This document shows, piece by piece, positions 35,187 through 45,906 of a DNA stretch of 52,032 nucleotides. Numbering within the stretch: position 1 is the stretch's first letter; each line of letters starts with the position of its first letter. Source of the DNA: an uncultured beta proteobacterium (lineage in GTDB: Bacteria > Pseudomonadota > Gammaproteobacteria > Burkholderiales > Burkholderiaceae_C); NCBI GenBank assembly GCA_903870065.1, contig CAIQBN010000516.1:1-52032 (forward strand). The letters run 5' to 3'. The notes below the pieces were generated by a model. That model was not told the origin of the DNA and did no database searches. It was given only the letters and a program-made list of their open reading frames with translations. The position numbers and the translations under genes were made by a program.

Positions 35187-36614
35187 TTAAAAGTTCAGGG
35201 TCCGCTTGTCAACCGCCAGCGCCGCTTCTTTGGTGGCCTCGCTTAAAGACGGATGCGCATGGCAAATGCGGGCAATGTCTTCCGCGCTGGCCTTGAATTC
35301 CATGGCCACCACGGCCTCTGAAATCAACTCGCTGGCTTGCGGTCCGACAATATGCACGCCCAGGATTTCGTCCGTTGTGGCATCGGCCAAAAACTTCACA
35401 AAACCCGTAGTGTCGCCCAGCGCGCGCGCGCGGCCGTTGGCCAAAAACGGGAAAGACCCCGCCTTGTAGGCAACCCCGTCCGCCTTGAGCTGCTGCTCGG
35501 TGCGTCCAACCCATGCAATTTCCGGGCTGGTATAGATCACCCAGGGAATGGTGTTGAAGTTGACATGGCCGTGCTGGCCTGCAATACATTCCGCTACCGC
35601 CACACCCTCTTCCTCGGCCTTGTGTGCCAGCATCGGGCCGCGCACCACATCACCCACCGCCCAAACACCAGGCAAGTTGGTCTTGCAGTCGGCGTCTACG
35701 ACGATAGCTCCGCGCTCATCGAGCTGCAAGCCCACGGCCTCGGCGTTCAAACCGATGGTATTGGGCGAGCGTCCGATAGAGATAATGAGTTTGTCGACAT
35801 CCAGGGACTGCGCTTCGCCCTTGGCGTTGGTGTAGGCAATCGACACGCCCTTTTTGCCCGACTTGATGTCGCCCACCGTGACGCCCAACTCAATCTTGAG
35901 ACCCTGCTTGGTGAAAGCCTTGTGGGCTTCCTTGGCGACTTGATCGTCCACCACACCCAAAAAGGTTGGAAGACCCTCCAGAATCGTGACATCGGCACCC
36001 AGGCGACGCCAAACCGAACCCATTTCCAGGCCGATCACGCCCGAGCCAATGACGCCGAGCTTTTTAGGCACGGCACCCACGCGCAGCGCCCCATCATTGG
36101 ACAAAATGCGCTCTTCATCAAACGGCGTTCCGGGCAGGGCCCGCGCGTTAGATCCGGTTGCCACAATGATGTTCTTGCCCAGCAAGGACTCCTCTGCCGC
36201 GCCAGCCACGTTGATCACGTAGCTGCCCTCGACCGCCTTCACAAAGGACGCTCGGCCGTGAAAAAAAGTGACCTTGTTCTTCTTCAGCAGGTATTGGATA
36301 CCGTCGTTGTTCTGCTTCACGACGCTGTCCTTGCGGGCAATCATCTTGGCCACATCCATGCTCACGCCTTTGACCTCAATGCCGTGTTCAGCAAAGTGGT
36401 GATTGGCATGGTGAAAATGCTCAGACGATTGCAGCAAGGCCTTGGACGGTATGCAGCCCACATTGGTACACGTGCCACCCAGCGCCGGACCGCCTTTTTC
36501 GTTCTTCCACTCATCCACGCAGGCCACGTTAAAGCCCAGCTGGGCCGCACGAATTGCGGCAATGTAACCACCGGGGCCACCCCCGATGACAATCACGTCA
36601 AATTGTTTGCTCAT
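35187..36614 (-). CDS. lpdA: dihydrolipoyl dehydrogenase (E3)
   Basis: [39 protein letters not shown] redox Cxxxx[16 protein letters not shown]. Confidence 0.96.
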   Translation of the reverse strand: MSKQFDVIVIGGGPGGYIAAIRAAQLGFNVACVDEWKNEKGGPALGGTCTNVGCIPSKALLQSSEHFHHANHHFAEHGIEVKGVSMDVAKMIARKDSVVKQNNDGIQYLLKKNKVTFFHGRASFVKAVEGSYVINVAGAAEESLLGKNIIVATGSNARALPGTPFDEERILSNDGALRVGAVPKKLGVIGSGVIGLEMGSVWRRLGADVTILEGLPTFLGVVDDQVAKEAHKAFTKQGLKIELGVTVGDIKSGKKGVSIAYTNAKGEAQSLDVDKLIISIGRSPNTIGLNAEAVGLQLDERGAIVVDADCKTNLPGVWAVGDVVRGPMLAHKAEEEGVAVAECIAGQHGHVNFNTIPWVIYTSPEIAWVGRTEQQLKADGVAYKAGSFPFLANGRARALGDTTGFVKFLADATTDEILGVHIVGPQASELISEAVVAMEFKASAEDIARICHAHPSLSEATKEAALAVDKRTLNF

Positions 36615-36625
36615 GGCATCTTTCC

Positions 36626-37882
36626 TTAGATATCAAACAAGAGACGCGCCGGATCTTCCAGTGCTTCCTTCATGGCAACCAGGCCCAGCACCGCCTCGCG
36701 GCCGTCAATGATGCGGTGGTCGTAGGACATGGCGAAGTAGTTCATGGGGCGCACCACGACCTGGCCGTTTTCAACCATGGCACGGTCTTTGGTTGCATGC
36801 ACACCCAAAATGGCCGATTGCGGCGGGTTGATGATGGGCGTGGACATCATGGAGCCAAAAGTGCCACCGTTGGAGATGGAGAATGTGCCGCCGGTCATGT
36901 CTTCAATGCCAAGCTTGCCGTCCTTGGCTTTCTGACCGTACTCAGCGATCTTCTTCTCGATATCGGCAAAGCTCATCTGGTCAGCGTTGCGCAAAATGGG
37001 AACCACCAGGCCACGTGGCGAACCCACCGCAATACCGATGTCGAAGTAGCCGTGGTACACGATGTCGGTCCCGTCCACGGATGCGTTGAGCACCGGGAAC
37101 TTCTTCAACGCATGCACTGCCGCCTTGACAAAAAAGCTCATAAAGCCGAGCTTGACGCCGTGTTCCTTCTCGAAACGCTCTTGCATACGCTTGCGCATAT
37201 CCATGACCGGGGCCATGTTGATTTCATTGAAGGTCGTCAAAATCGCATTGGTGCTTTGCGATTGCAGCAAACGCTCTGCAACGCGGGCACGCAGCCGGCT
37301 CATGGGGACGCGCTGCTCAGGGCGATCGCCCAAATCGACTGACGGAGCCGCCACCTGGGGCAAGGAAGTTGTGCGGACTCCGGTTGGAATCGGGCTAGCA
37401 GCCACTGCCTTGTTTGCAGCACCTGCCGCAACGGCACCCAGCACATCACCCTTGGTGACCCGGCCGTCCTTGCCCGTTCCGGCAACCGCACTGACCGACA
37501 AATTATTGTCAGCCAGCAACTTGGCAGCCGCGGGCATGGCAACGCCGGCCTTGGAATTGGAAGCGGGAGCCGCCGCAGCCGCTGGGGCAGCCACTGCAGT
37601 AGCCGCCGCCGCGGGCGCCGCAGCGCCAGCACCGGCCGTGCCTTCGGTATCGATGCGGGCAATGAGCTGCTCGGCAGCAACCGTCGCGCCATCGGGTGCA
37701 ACCAGTTCCACCAGCACGCCTGCGCTGGGCGCCGGCACTTCCAGAACCACCTTGTCGGTCTCGACTTCAATCAGGATTTCGTCCACCAGGACCAGATCAC
37801 CGACCTTCTTTTTCCATTGCAACAGCGTGGCTTCGGCCACCGACTCAGACAGCTGAGGGACTTTTACTTCTACGATTGCCAT
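36626..37882 (-). CDS. odhB: 2-oxoglutarate dehydrogenase E2, dihydrolipoyllysine succinyltransferase
   Basis: Lipoyl domain ([14 protein letters not shown]), Ala-rich linker, peripheral subunit binding domain, [16 protein letters not shown]. Confidence 0.96.
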   Translation of the reverse strand: MAIVEVKVPQLSESVAEATLLQWKKKVGDLVLVDEILIEVETDKVVLEVPAPSAGVLVELVAPDGATVAAEQLIARIDTEGTAGAGAAAPAAAATAVAAPAAAAAPASNSKAGVAMPAAAKLLADNNLSVSAVAGTGKDGRVTKGDVLGAVAAGAANKAVAASPIPTGVRTTSLPQVAAPSVDLGDRPEQRVPMSRLRARVAERLLQSQSTNAILTTFNEINMAPVMDMRKRMQERFEKEHGVKLGFMSFFVKAAVHALKKFPVLNASVDGTDIVYHGYFDIGIAVGSPRGLVVPILRNADQMSFADIEKKIAEYGQKAKDGKLGIEDMTGGTFSISNGGTFGSMMSTPIINPPQSAILGVHATKDRAMVENGQVVVRPMNYFAMSYDHRIIDGREAVLGLVAMKEALEDPARLLFDI

Positions 37883-37925
37883 TTTGTTCTTTCCGTATAT
37901 TGATGTTTGCGTGTGGATGGTGGCA

Positions 37926-40814
37926 TTACTTGGTCAAAATAAAGCCCTTGAGCTTGCCAAACGCACCCTCGACCAATGATTTCTGCTGCTCCATGTGCAG
38001 GTGGGAATAGCCCACCGCTGGCGACGCCGATGCTGCGCGGCCGGAGTAACCCAGGCGCTGACCCTCAGCCATGTTTTCATGAATATTGTGCTGAATGAAA
38101 AACCAGGCACCCTGGTTTTGTGGCTCATCCTGGCACCACACGATGTCGGCTGCATTCGGATACTTTTTCAGCTCCGATGCGAATGCCTTGTGCGGGAACG
38201 GATACAACTGCTCAACCCGAATAATGGCAACGTCTTCAATACCCTTTTCTTCGCGCTTCTTGACCAGGTCGTAGTACACCTTGCCAGAGCAGGCCAATAA
38301 GCGCTTGACCTTGTCCGCTTTGAGCTCCTTGTTTTCCGGAATAACGGTCTGGAACCCGCCCTTGGTGAACTCGGACAGCGGCGACGCCGCATCCTTGGCG
38401 CGCAACAACGACTTGGGCGTCATGATCACCAGCGGCTTGCGCAAGTTGCGCACCATCTGGCGGCGCAGCAAGTGGAAGATCTGGCTGGCGGTGGTGGGCT
38501 GTACCACTTGCATGTTGGTATCGGCACTCAACTGCATAAAACGCTCCAGGCGTGCCGAGCTGTGCTCCGGGCCCTGGCCTTCATAGCCGTGGGGAAGCAT
38601 CAGCGTAATGCCGTTGACGCGGCCCCACTTCACTTCACCCGAGGCAATAAACTGGTCAATCACCACCTGCGCACCATTGGCAAAGTCGCCAAACTGGGCT
38701 TCCCAGATCACGCAGGTGTTGGGGTCATTGGAGGCATAACCGTATTCAAAGGCCAGCACTGCCTCTTCTGACAGGATCGAGTCAATGACCACAAACGGCG
38801 CCTGGCTGGGTGCAATATGCTCCAGCGGCGTGTAAATGCCTTCATCAAACTTTTCCCGATTCTGGTCGTGTATGACCGAATGGCGGTGCGTAAAGGTGCC
38901 CCGTCCGCAGTCCTCGCCGCTCAGGCGCACACCATAGCCGCTGGCCACCAGCGAGGCAAACGCCATGCTTTCACCCATGCCCCAATCCACCGGAACTTCG
39001 CCTCGGCCCATGGCTGCACGGTCGTCGTAGACCTTCTTCACCAGCGAGTGCGGCGTAATCGTGGGTGGCAAGGTAGTCAACTTCTCGGCCAACCGCTTCC
39101 ACTCCACCAGGGGAATCGCGGTGTCACCGGCATCCGTCCACTTTTTGCCGATAAAGGGCGTCCAGTCGACCGCAAACTTGCTCTTGAAATTGGTTAGCAC
39201 CGGGTCGAATGTGCTCTTGCCAGCATCCAGCGCAGCGCGCATGGCCTTGACCATGTCTTCACCCAGCGTCTCGCCAAAGCCCTGCGCGGCCAGTTTGTCG
39301 GCGTACAACTTGCGCGTACCGGGGTGCGCAGCAATTTTTTTGTACATCAGGGGCTGCGTCAGCATCGGTGTGTCTTGCTCGTTGTGGCCCAGTTTGCGGA
39401 AGCAAATAATGTCCACCACCACATCCTTCTGGAACGCCATGCGGTATTCCAGCGCCAACTGCGTGCACAGCACCACCGCCTCGGGGTCGTCGCCGTTCAC
39501 ATGCAACACCGGCGCTTCAATCATCTTGACCACATCCGAGCAATACAGCGTGGAGCGGCTGTCGCGCGGGTCGCTGGTGGTGAAACCAATCTGGTTGTTG
39601 ATCACAATATGCACCGTGCCACCCGTGCTGTAGCCACGGGTTTCTGCCAGCGCCAAGGTTTCCATCACGACGCCCTGCCCGGCAAACGCGGCATCTCCGT
39701 GCACCAGCACCGGCAGCACCTGCTTGCCCTTGGGGTCTGAGCGACGGTCCATGCGGGCCCGCACCGAGCCCTCAACCACGGGGTTCACAATCTCAAGGTG
39801 CGACGGGTTGAACGCCAGTGTCAAGTGCACCGGTCCGCCCGGGGTCGTGACATCCGAGCTGAAGCCCTGGTGGTATTTCACGTCACCGCTGGGCAGATCT
39901 TCAGGCGCAGTGTGGTCAAACTCGGCAAACAGGTCAGCCGGCACCTTGCCCAGTGAATTCACCAGCACGTTGAGGCGGCCGCGGTGGGCCATGCCGATCA
40001 CAATTTCCTGCAAGCCCTGGGTGCCGCCGGTCTGGATCAGTTCGTCCATCGAGGCAATAAAGCTCTCGCCGCCTTCCAGCGAGAAGCGCTTCTGACCCAC
40101 ATATTTGGTGTGCAGAAAACGCTCCAGCCCTTCTGCCGCAGTCAGACGGTCCAGAATATGAAGCTTCTTCTCTTTGGTGAAGTGGGGTTTGCTGCGAATG
40201 GATTCGAGCTTTTCCTGCCACCAGCGCTTGTGACCCTGGTCCGTCAGGTACATGTACTCTGCGCCAATGCTGCCGCAGTAGGTTTCGCGCAGAGCATTCA
40301 TCAGCTCGCGCAGGCTCATCATGTCTTTGCCGAAAAAAGTATTGCTCGTGTTAAACACGGTTTCCTGGTCGGCATCGGTAAATCCGTAGAAAGCCGGGTC
40401 CAGTTCAGGAATATGTTCGCGCTCGGTGCGCTTCAGGGGATCGAGGTCTGCCCAACGCTGGCCCACATTGCGGTGCGCAGCGATCAACTGCTGCGCCGCG
40501 GTGCGCTTGCGACCCATTTCGGCATCCGCACTGGCCTGCACAACCCGGGTTCCGCCCTGCTTTGCGCGCTCGGCAAAGGCATTGACCACTGGCAGATGCG
40601 GCACATCGCGCGCATCGCTGCCATCAACAGCGGGAACATGCTGCAAGGCGTCGAAGTAGTCGCGCCAGGAGTCGGTCACGCTGCCGGGGTTGGAAAGATA
40701 GTTTTCGTACATCTCCTCGACGTATGGCGCATTGCCACCGAAAAGGTATGTATTGCCTGCATAGGCGTGATAAATCGACGCCGGGTTCGTCTTTTGGGAC
40801 GTTGTTTCACTCAT
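37926..40814 (-). CDS. odhA: 2-oxoglutarate dehydrogenase E1 component
   Basis: [56 protein letters not shown]; ThDP-dependent E1. Confidence 0.97.
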   Translation of the reverse strand: MSETTSQKTNPASIYHAYAGNTYLFGGNAPYVEEMYENYLSNPGSVTDSWRDYFDALQHVPAVDGSDARDVPHLPVVNAFAERAKQGGTRVVQASADAEMGRKRTAAQQLIAAHRNVGQRWADLDPLKRTEREHIPELDPAFYGFTDADQETVFNTSNTFFGKDMMSLRELMNALRETYCGSIGAEYMYLTDQGHKRWWQEKLESIRSKPHFTKEKKLHILDRLTAAEGLERFLHTKYVGQKRFSLEGGESFIASMDELIQTGGTQGLQEIVIGMAHRGRLNVLVNSLGKVPADLFAEFDHTAPEDLPSGDVKYHQGFSSDVTTPGGPVHLTLAFNPSHLEIVNPVVEGSVRARMDRRSDPKGKQVLPVLVHGDAAFAGQGVVMETLALAETRGYSTGGTVHIVINNQIGFTTSDPRDSRSTLYCSDVVKMIEAPVLHVNGDDPEAVVLCTQLALEYRMAFQKDVVVDIICFRKLGHNEQDTPMLTQPLMYKKIAAHPGTRKLYADKLAAQGFGETLGEDMVKAMRAALDAGKSTFDPVLTNFKSKFAVDWTPFIGKKWTDAGDTAIPLVEWKRLAEKLTTLPPTITPHSLVKKVYDDRAAMGRGEVPVDWGMGESMAFASLVASGYGVRLSGEDCGRGTFTHRHSVIHDQNREKFDEGIYTPLEHIAPSQAPFVVIDSILSEEAVLAFEYGYASNDPNTCVIWEAQFGDFANGAQVVIDQFIASGEVKWGRVNGITLMLPHGYEGQGPEHSSARLERFMQLSADTNMQVVQPTTASQIFHLLRRQMVRNLRKPLVIMTPKSLLRAKDAASPLSEFTKGGFQTVIPENKELKADKVKRLLACSGKVYYDLVKKREEKGIEDVAIIRVEQLYPFPHKAFASELKKYPNAADIVWCQDEPQNQGAWFFIQHNIHENMAEGQRLGYSGRAASASPAVGYSHLHMEQQKSLVEGAFGKLKGFILTK

Positions 40815-41118
40815 ATTCCGCTGACCTCCGTTTCCCTTGGGGAAACATTAGCTGGTTAAAGCTGATTTAAATTAACCTTCCGCGGCACGGCTGAACCGTT
40901 TGGCGGATGCGACAGTGGCGTGGGAAGGGCCTTAGTTACGGGGGTGATTGTGCCACCGAATAATCACCGATCAGATCCAGTGGCTTTCACGCAAGAACCG
41001 CGGAAGTGTCACGTAATGCCCTTACACGCGGCTTTCGCGCAATGCCACCATTTCGCTGCCCCACAATGCAAGTCCGTGGACAGCGCAGGCCAAGCAAGCA
41101 TGTCAGAGGAGAAAGACC

Positions 41119-41787
41119 ATGTGTTCGCACTACCAGGGTATCAAAGCGCAAGAACGATTCCAAAGGTTTTTTGGCGTCAGCGCGCCCGCGCACGAGGGCA
41201 AAATCGACCTGTGGCCGGGTTATCTGGGAAGCTTTATCCGCCGCCACCCCCATGCCGATGCAGGGGATGAGGCTGTTCCCCCGACCGAGGCACTTAACGG
41301 ACTCTTTGGGCTGGTGCCACACTGGGCCAAAGACCTGAAAATTGCCCGCAACACCTATAACGCCCGCTCCGAAACCGTGGCAGAAAAGCCCAGTTTCCGT
41401 GACGCCTGGAGGCGGGCTCAGCACTGCATCATTCCAGCCGAGGCTTTTTTTGAGCCCGACTGGCGCAGCGGCAAGGCCGTGGCAACCTGCATCCAGCGTG
41501 CCGACGGCCAACCCATGGGCATTGCCGGCCTGTGGACCAGCTGGCGGTCGCCCACCGGTGAAACACTGCACAGCTACACCATGCTCACCATCTCCGCAGA
41601 GGCCCATGCGCTGATGCAGCAATTTCACAAACCCGCTGATGAAAAACGCATGGTGGTGATTCTGCAACCTGACCAATATGCCGCATGGCTCAGCGCCACA
41701 GCGGCAAACAGCCCGGACTTCTTGCAAGCCTATCCGGCTGAACAGTTGCAAGCGTCATCGGTCACACCGCAAAAAACATTGCTGTAG
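41119..41787 (+). CDS. SOS response-associated peptidase (SRAP/YedK/HMCES-like abasic-site protein)
   Basis: MCSHYQG with catalytic Cys2; NTYNARSETVAEKPSFRDAWRRAQHCIIPAEAFFEPDW. Confidence 0.88.
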   Translation: MCSHYQGIKAQERFQRFFGVSAPAHEGKIDLWPGYLGSFIRRHPHADAGDEAVPPTEALNGLFGLVPHWAKDLKIARNTYNARSETVAEKPSFRDAWRRAQHCIIPAEAFFEPDWRSGKAVATCIQRADGQPMGIAGLWTSWRSPTGETLHSYTMLTISAEAHALMQQFHKPADEKRMVVILQPDQYAAWLSATAANSPDFLQAYPAEQLQASSVTPQKTLL

Positions 41788-41876
41788 CGTCAGCGAAAGT
41801 GCCGTTGCCGTTGCAGGTGCCGTTGCAAATCGTGTTGCTATCTGTTGAAGACGCCCTACCACTGGCGGGGTCAACT

Positions 41877-42248
41877 TCAGAACCGCGCCCGCCCGGCTTG
41901 CGCCAGCAGCGCCAGCAGCAAACCCAGCGCCGCCCCCGCCATGTCAATGCCCACATCCAACCAGGATGGGTCGCGGTTGGCGGCAAAGTGTTGCAAGCCC
42001 TCTGTCAGCAGCGCCATAGCCAATGCTGCTGCCAGCACAAGTGCCACAGGCCAGCGCAAGGGCGCCACCCGCGCCAGACAGGTCATGGCGGCAAACACCA
42101 CACAGTGCGCCACCTTGGTCATTTGCCACGGCAGATGCGAGACGCGAAAGGCCTCATCCCGCCATGCACCGGGCATCTGGGTGCCCAGCAACAGCAGTAA
42201 CAGCAGCAAAACAAGCAAGCCCCAGGCCGCCTTGCGAGACAACTTCAT
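41877..42248 (-). CDS. VanZ-like family membrane protein
   Basis: WGLLVLLLLLLLLGTQMPG...DKVAHCVVF-like (MTKVAHCVVFAAMTCLA); EGLQHFAANRDPSWLDVGIDMAGAALGLLLALL; start MKLSRKAAW. Confidence 0.8.
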   Translation of the reverse strand: MKLSRKAAWGLLVLLLLLLLLGTQMPGAWRDEAFRVSHLPWQMTKVAHCVVFAAMTCLARVAPLRWPVALVLAAALAMALLTEGLQHFAANRDPSWLDVGIDMAGAALGLLLALLAQAGRARF

Positions 42249-42339
42249 TGTCAAAAAACACTCCCGCACCCGAATAAGATCGATGTCGTCACCTTTGCGC
42301 TCATTTTGTGCTGCTAGCTGATTTCCATAGACCGAAACG

Positions 42340-43164
42340 TCATGCCGGCAACGACACGGCCTTTGTTGAAATTTTTCGGGGTTGTACTTGCCAGTACTCG
42401 TATGGATTGGCATTTCTGGCATCAATATCTTCAGCGGGTTTCCCATCTTCATTACACGTGCCAATCCGCAGGGCCAAGCGAGAGTTTCCCATGTCAAGGA
42501 AGAAGTCTTTGAGCGGCATCCACACGTGGGGGAAGGCGGCAGCGTTATCCAGAATATCTACCGGCCAAAAACCTCTTGAAGAAAATTCCGCCAACGCACT
42601 TTTGAGTACGCCATGGCTAGGAGGTACTTCCGTCGGCGACATTAGCAACATAATCGACTGAAGCCAAGCCGTCGACCCCTCTTTCGACGCATTGAGCTCA
42701 TCTAGCCGCTTGAGTTTGCTGCCAGATTGCTTTGAATTAAATGACGTTACACCTTTGGCCTCAATCAGCACCATCACCAGGGTCCCATTAGCTTTTTGCA
42801 GGACCACGAGCAGGTCAACGTCTTCAATGCGGCCTCTGTGTACCCCACGGCGTGGCGGAAAAGACCAACCCGACTCCGAAAGTTTCAATTCACTTTTTGC
42901 GAGCAACAATGCGGCATTGATCCACTCAAAGTGAAAGTCCATACCCCAGTAGACCGCCTGCGCGCCATCTAGCCCGGATATGGGGACACCCTTTAAATGG
43001 TTTAACAGGTCGCTCAAAAAGTGGTCCGACAGACTGCCCGAAAGCGCGTACCGCATGAGGAAATTGCGTTCCTTGACATTGAATCGCTTCAGTGACTCAA
43101 GAAACATATCCCGCTGGGCAAGATCAGCAACGGAAAGAATATCTCTGGTGAGAGGTTTGTTCAT
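42340..43164 (-). CDS. hypothetical protein with a PD-(D/E)XK-like core
   Basis: IEDVDLLVVLQKANGTLVMVLIEAKGVTSFNSKQ, D...(I/E)xK pattern typical of PD-(D/E)XK nucleases; no closer family recognised. Confidence 0.6.
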   Translation of the reverse strand: MNKPLTRDILSVADLAQRDMFLESLKRFNVKERNFLMRYALSGSLSDHFLSDLLNHLKGVPISGLDGAQAVYWGMDFHFEWINAALLLAKSELKLSESGWSFPPRRGVHRGRIEDVDLLVVLQKANGTLVMVLIEAKGVTSFNSKQSGSKLKRLDELNASKEGSTAWLQSIMLLMSPTEVPPSHGVLKSALAEFSSRGFWPVDILDNAAAFPHVWMPLKDFFLDMGNSRLALRIGTCNEDGKPAEDIDARNANPYEYWQVQPRKISTKAVSLPA

Positions 43165-43203
43165 TTAACTTTTACTCCTTGCGGTTCTGACGCAGATTAG
43201 TGG

Positions 43204-43250
43204 AATATGCTGCACGTCGATTCGGGGCATATCGCCACGATCACCGAACA
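43204..43250 (-). mobile_element. Remnant of an IS21-family left end with truncated istA start (MPRIDVQHI...)
   Basis: Minus strand TGTTCGGTGATCGTGGCGATATGCCCCGAATCGACGTGCAGCATATT: TG-starting terminus and MPRIDVQHI, which resembles the IstA N-terminus of proteobacterial IS21 elements (recognised from memory); reading frame diverges afterwards. Confidence 0.45.
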
Positions 43251-43364
43251 GTCATTTGCTGCCCCAGCGTCGCAGGATTGCCCCGACTGACCCATCCTGC
43301 ATAGGCGGAAAATTTGGGATTGAGTTTCGAAAGACGCAACGCTTTATGTGCAAGCATAATCAAC

Positions 43365-44111
43365 TTAATTGTCTTCAAACAATTCATCCAACAAGGCAGG
43401 CTCAAGGACTCTCTTCAAATTTCCGACCCCACGTTTGCCTTTAAAACTAATCATGGGTGTCGGCCATACAAACGTTAACTTTTTCTCCCCAACTAACAGT
43501 GGAGTAGATTTCTTCTGGCCATAAGAAATATCGTCATGCCAGCCATCATTAAGTCCATGAGAGTGATCAAGATGTGGATTTTTATACGTATCAAACTTCA
43601 GCGGGTCCTTATCAAGACACTCAGGACGCGGTTCAAATATGTCACCAAGATTGTTATTGGTGGCATTCTTTATTCGCAACGCTGGCTTGTTATTTAGTGC
43701 TAAATATTTATAAAGTTCCATATGTGAATCGAACGCTCGATCAATCTTCATCATATACAGTAGATAATGCTTTCCATTAAAACCATTCGCTTTAGCTCGC
43801 GATGTCAAACCCAATATCCACAGACCTTTCCATTTATCTATTTCGTGATTTTGTCGCATACTGTGCTTGCACGTACACAGTGTGGCCAGCCCACCTTCAA
43901 GGTTGGGACCGCTTCCAAAGTGTCGAACCGCCATTGACCCCTTCTCCAACCTTGTGGTCTTAACTGTGTAAATGCGAACCTCTGTGGCAGGTTGCCCCAA
44001 GAGCTTCATCTTTAGCTCGGCAAGTGTGCCACCATTCCCACGCCAACCACTCAAATCTTGATAATCATGCTTTTGAGGACTATTTGCCTCTGGTCCCGCC
44101 ATACAACGCAT
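43365..44111 (-). CDS. Nmad2-like (nucleotide modification associated domain 2) protein
   Basis: VRIYTVKTTRLE...GGLATLCTCKHSMRQ...GLWILGLTSRAK...HYLLYMMKIDRAF...GDIFEP...HSHG...DDISYGQKKSTPLLVGEKKLTFVWPTP; pattern matches the Nmad2 layout as I recall it; AT-rich. Confidence 0.6.
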   Translation of the reverse strand: MRCMAGPEANSPQKHDYQDLSGWRGNGGTLAELKMKLLGQPATEVRIYTVKTTRLEKGSMAVRHFGSGPNLEGGLATLCTCKHSMRQNHEIDKWKGLWILGLTSRAKANGFNGKHYLLYMMKIDRAFDSHMELYKYLALNNKPALRIKNATNNNLGDIFEPRPECLDKDPLKFDTYKNPHLDHSHGLNDGWHDDISYGQKKSTPLLVGEKKLTFVWPTPMISFKGKRGVGNLKRVLEPALLDELFEDN

Positions 44112-44121
44112 GTTGCAGCCC

Positions 44122-44874
44122 CTATTTCCAGTTGCTGTTAATCAGCTTGACTTGTTGGCCATCAAGCCAGTTGCGGAACTGTTCAGGCTTGTTGAACCAA
44201 GGAGGGCAAACGCTTCGTTGAATAAAGCCGTCTTTTACACCAATGCCACCCCAAGCATCAAGAACATTTTCCATTACACGGTATGACTTGTTTCTATATT
44301 CACCAATCGGTATTGCATGATCGAATCTACCAGAATGAGAAGGTTTTGCGAACACAACCAAATGATTATTTCTATCGTCTCTTTCATTATTAACCATTAG
44401 ACGAGTATGTGCATTTTTATGGTGCTCGCTCGTCGGCACGCGTGACACCTTCTCAACTTTGCTTACGGTCATGAGGCCGTAAAGCGCATAAATGAGTTTG
44501 TGATCGCATTTCGTAATTGGCTTGAAGCTAGCAAAAAAAACTATGAAATCATCTTCTACCAAATCTCCAATGCGCAATCCACGACCGGTGGGTTGATCAC
44601 CATAGGTCGAATAGTCAAAATCCGGATCCAAGTGTGTGCTCTTGTGCTTTAGATCTTCCGGAAAACTAATATCCGTTTCATTCTTGCTACACCAATTCTT
44701 AAAATCAGGTTCGAAGTCATCGTACGATGTCAATAAATCGGGTTTAAATTTCTTATCTCCTTGCGGAATTGGCATGTACAAATAATCATTTGTTACCGGA
44801 TTAATTGGAGCATTGTATTTTCCATCGGTCATATCAATACCAACCCGCAAGAGCAAACCTTTTCTAGAAGTCAC
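44122..44874 (-). CDS. Nmad3-like (nucleotide modification associated domain 3) protein
   Basis: RKGLLLRVGIDMTDGKYNAPINPVTNDYLYMPIPQ...THLDPDFDYSTYGDQPTGRGLRIGDLVEDDFIVFFASFKPI...LIYALYGLMTV...VVFAKPSHSGRFDHAIPIGEY. Confidence 0.6.
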   Translation of the reverse strand: MTSRKGLLLRVGIDMTDGKYNAPINPVTNDYLYMPIPQGDKKFKPDLLTSYDDFEPDFKNWCSKNETDISFPEDLKHKSTHLDPDFDYSTYGDQPTGRGLRIGDLVEDDFIVFFASFKPITKCDHKLIYALYGLMTVSKVEKVSRVPTSEHHKNAHTRLMVNNERDDRNNHLVVFAKPSHSGRFDHAIPIGEYRNKSYRVMENVLDAWGGIGVKDGFIQRSVCPPWFNKPEQFRNWLDGQQVKLINSNWK

Positions 44875-44912
44875 TTTTATTCTTCCTTAATAAATACAAA
44901 TAAATAGAAATA

Positions 44913-45893
44913 TTAGCTATAGCTTATGACTTTGCACACCCCACTCACATCATCCCCAAACCCCCGCAACCACCACTCCAACATATCCGAGTCCACCACC
45001 GTCGCGGTTATCTCATAGACATCGTCCAGTTCCACTACCACCTGGTCCGCGGACAACGGGCACTCCACCACATGCAGCCCGGCGGATTTCTTAATCCGGA
45101 AACTCAGTTTGACTTTGGAACCGTTGCCATAACCAAAGCGGCCGTCATCGTCGAACTGCTTCAGGTTGAATTCGCTGGGGCGCTCAAAAGTGAAGGTGGT
45201 CGCTTCGGCCTTGCTGATGCGGTGCAGGGCCAGACTGCGTTCATTGTCATAACCCTCGTAGCGGCACACCAAGTACATGCGCGGCCCCTGTTGCGCCAGG
45301 CCCAGGGGCGTGACCCTGGCCATCGTCTTCTTGCCGGCGGCGTTTTTGTAGGTCAAATCGAGCAGCTGGTTGGCAAAAAGCGCATTACTCACCTGCTCAA
45401 AAACTCCCGCCGTGATCTTGGGCGGCAGCTGCGGCTGGCTGGTGCTGACCACCCGCACCTTGTCCAGCCACTGGCGCTCCAGGTGTCCATTTTTTGCATC
45501 ATCGAGCTGGCCGCGCGCCTGGCTAAAAAACCCTTCCATGGACTTCATCAAACGTGCCGGCAGCAGGCTGCCCAACTGCTGTTCGGCCAGTGTGAGCATC
45601 AGCGACTCCTGCGGGCTCAGGCTGGGTAGCGACAAACCCCGGGCATCAGGCTTCCAGCGGTAGCGGTAGGGCTTGCTGCTTTCGTCACGCTCGATGTCAC
45701 AGGCTTCAAAATCAGGGTCGGACAGTGTTTCAAGCAGGCGCTGGATGGTGCGCAGCTCACGGGTGAATTTGGTGTCGGTGTCAATCAACTTCTGGCGCAA
45801 CTCCGACGCAGTCACAGCACGGTCCTTGCGGATGCGCTTCAAAAGCTCCAGGGTGAGCTGCAGGGTTTCCAGTATGTCGGTGCGTTTGGGCAT
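44913..45893 (-). CDS. WYL-domain HTH transcriptional regulator
   Basis: MPKRTDILETLQLTLELLKRIRKDRAVTASELRQKLIDTDTKFTRELRTIQRLLETLSD (HTH); LLDLTYKNAAGKKTMARVTPLGLAQQGPRMYLVCRYEGYDNERSLALHRISKAEAT (WYL core); start moved from ORF start 46055. Confidence 0.88.
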   Translation of the reverse strand: MPKRTDILETLQLTLELLKRIRKDRAVTASELRQKLIDTDTKFTRELRTIQRLLETLSDPDFEACDIERDESSKPYRYRWKPDARGLSLPSLSPQESLMLTLAEQQLGSLLPARLMKSMEGFFSQARGQLDDAKNGHLERQWLDKVRVVSTSQPQLPPKITAGVFEQVSNALFANQLLDLTYKNAAGKKTMARVTPLGLAQQGPRMYLVCRYEGYDNERSLALHRISKAEATTFTFERPSEFNLKQFDDDGRFGYGNGSKVKLSFRIKKSAGLHVVECPLSADQVVVELDDVYEITATVVDSDMLEWWLRGFGDDVSGVCKVISYS

Positions 45894-45906
45894 GACAGGT
45901 TCCGAT

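Noticed and set aside
35337-36629. 430-aa plus-strand ORF antisense to lpdA
   Set aside because: Exact shadow of a confidently identified lpdA; His/Arg/Leu-rich composition typical of antisense open frames in GC-rich DNA.
40987-41751. 254-aa minus-strand ORF over the SRAP gene
   Set aside because: SRAP on the plus strand has catalytic Cys2 and family motifs; the antisense frame has none.
41797-41840. Imperfect GTGCCGTTGC direct repeats after the SRAP gene
   Set aside because: Very short and degenerate; no array structure; likely low-complexity intergenic sequence.
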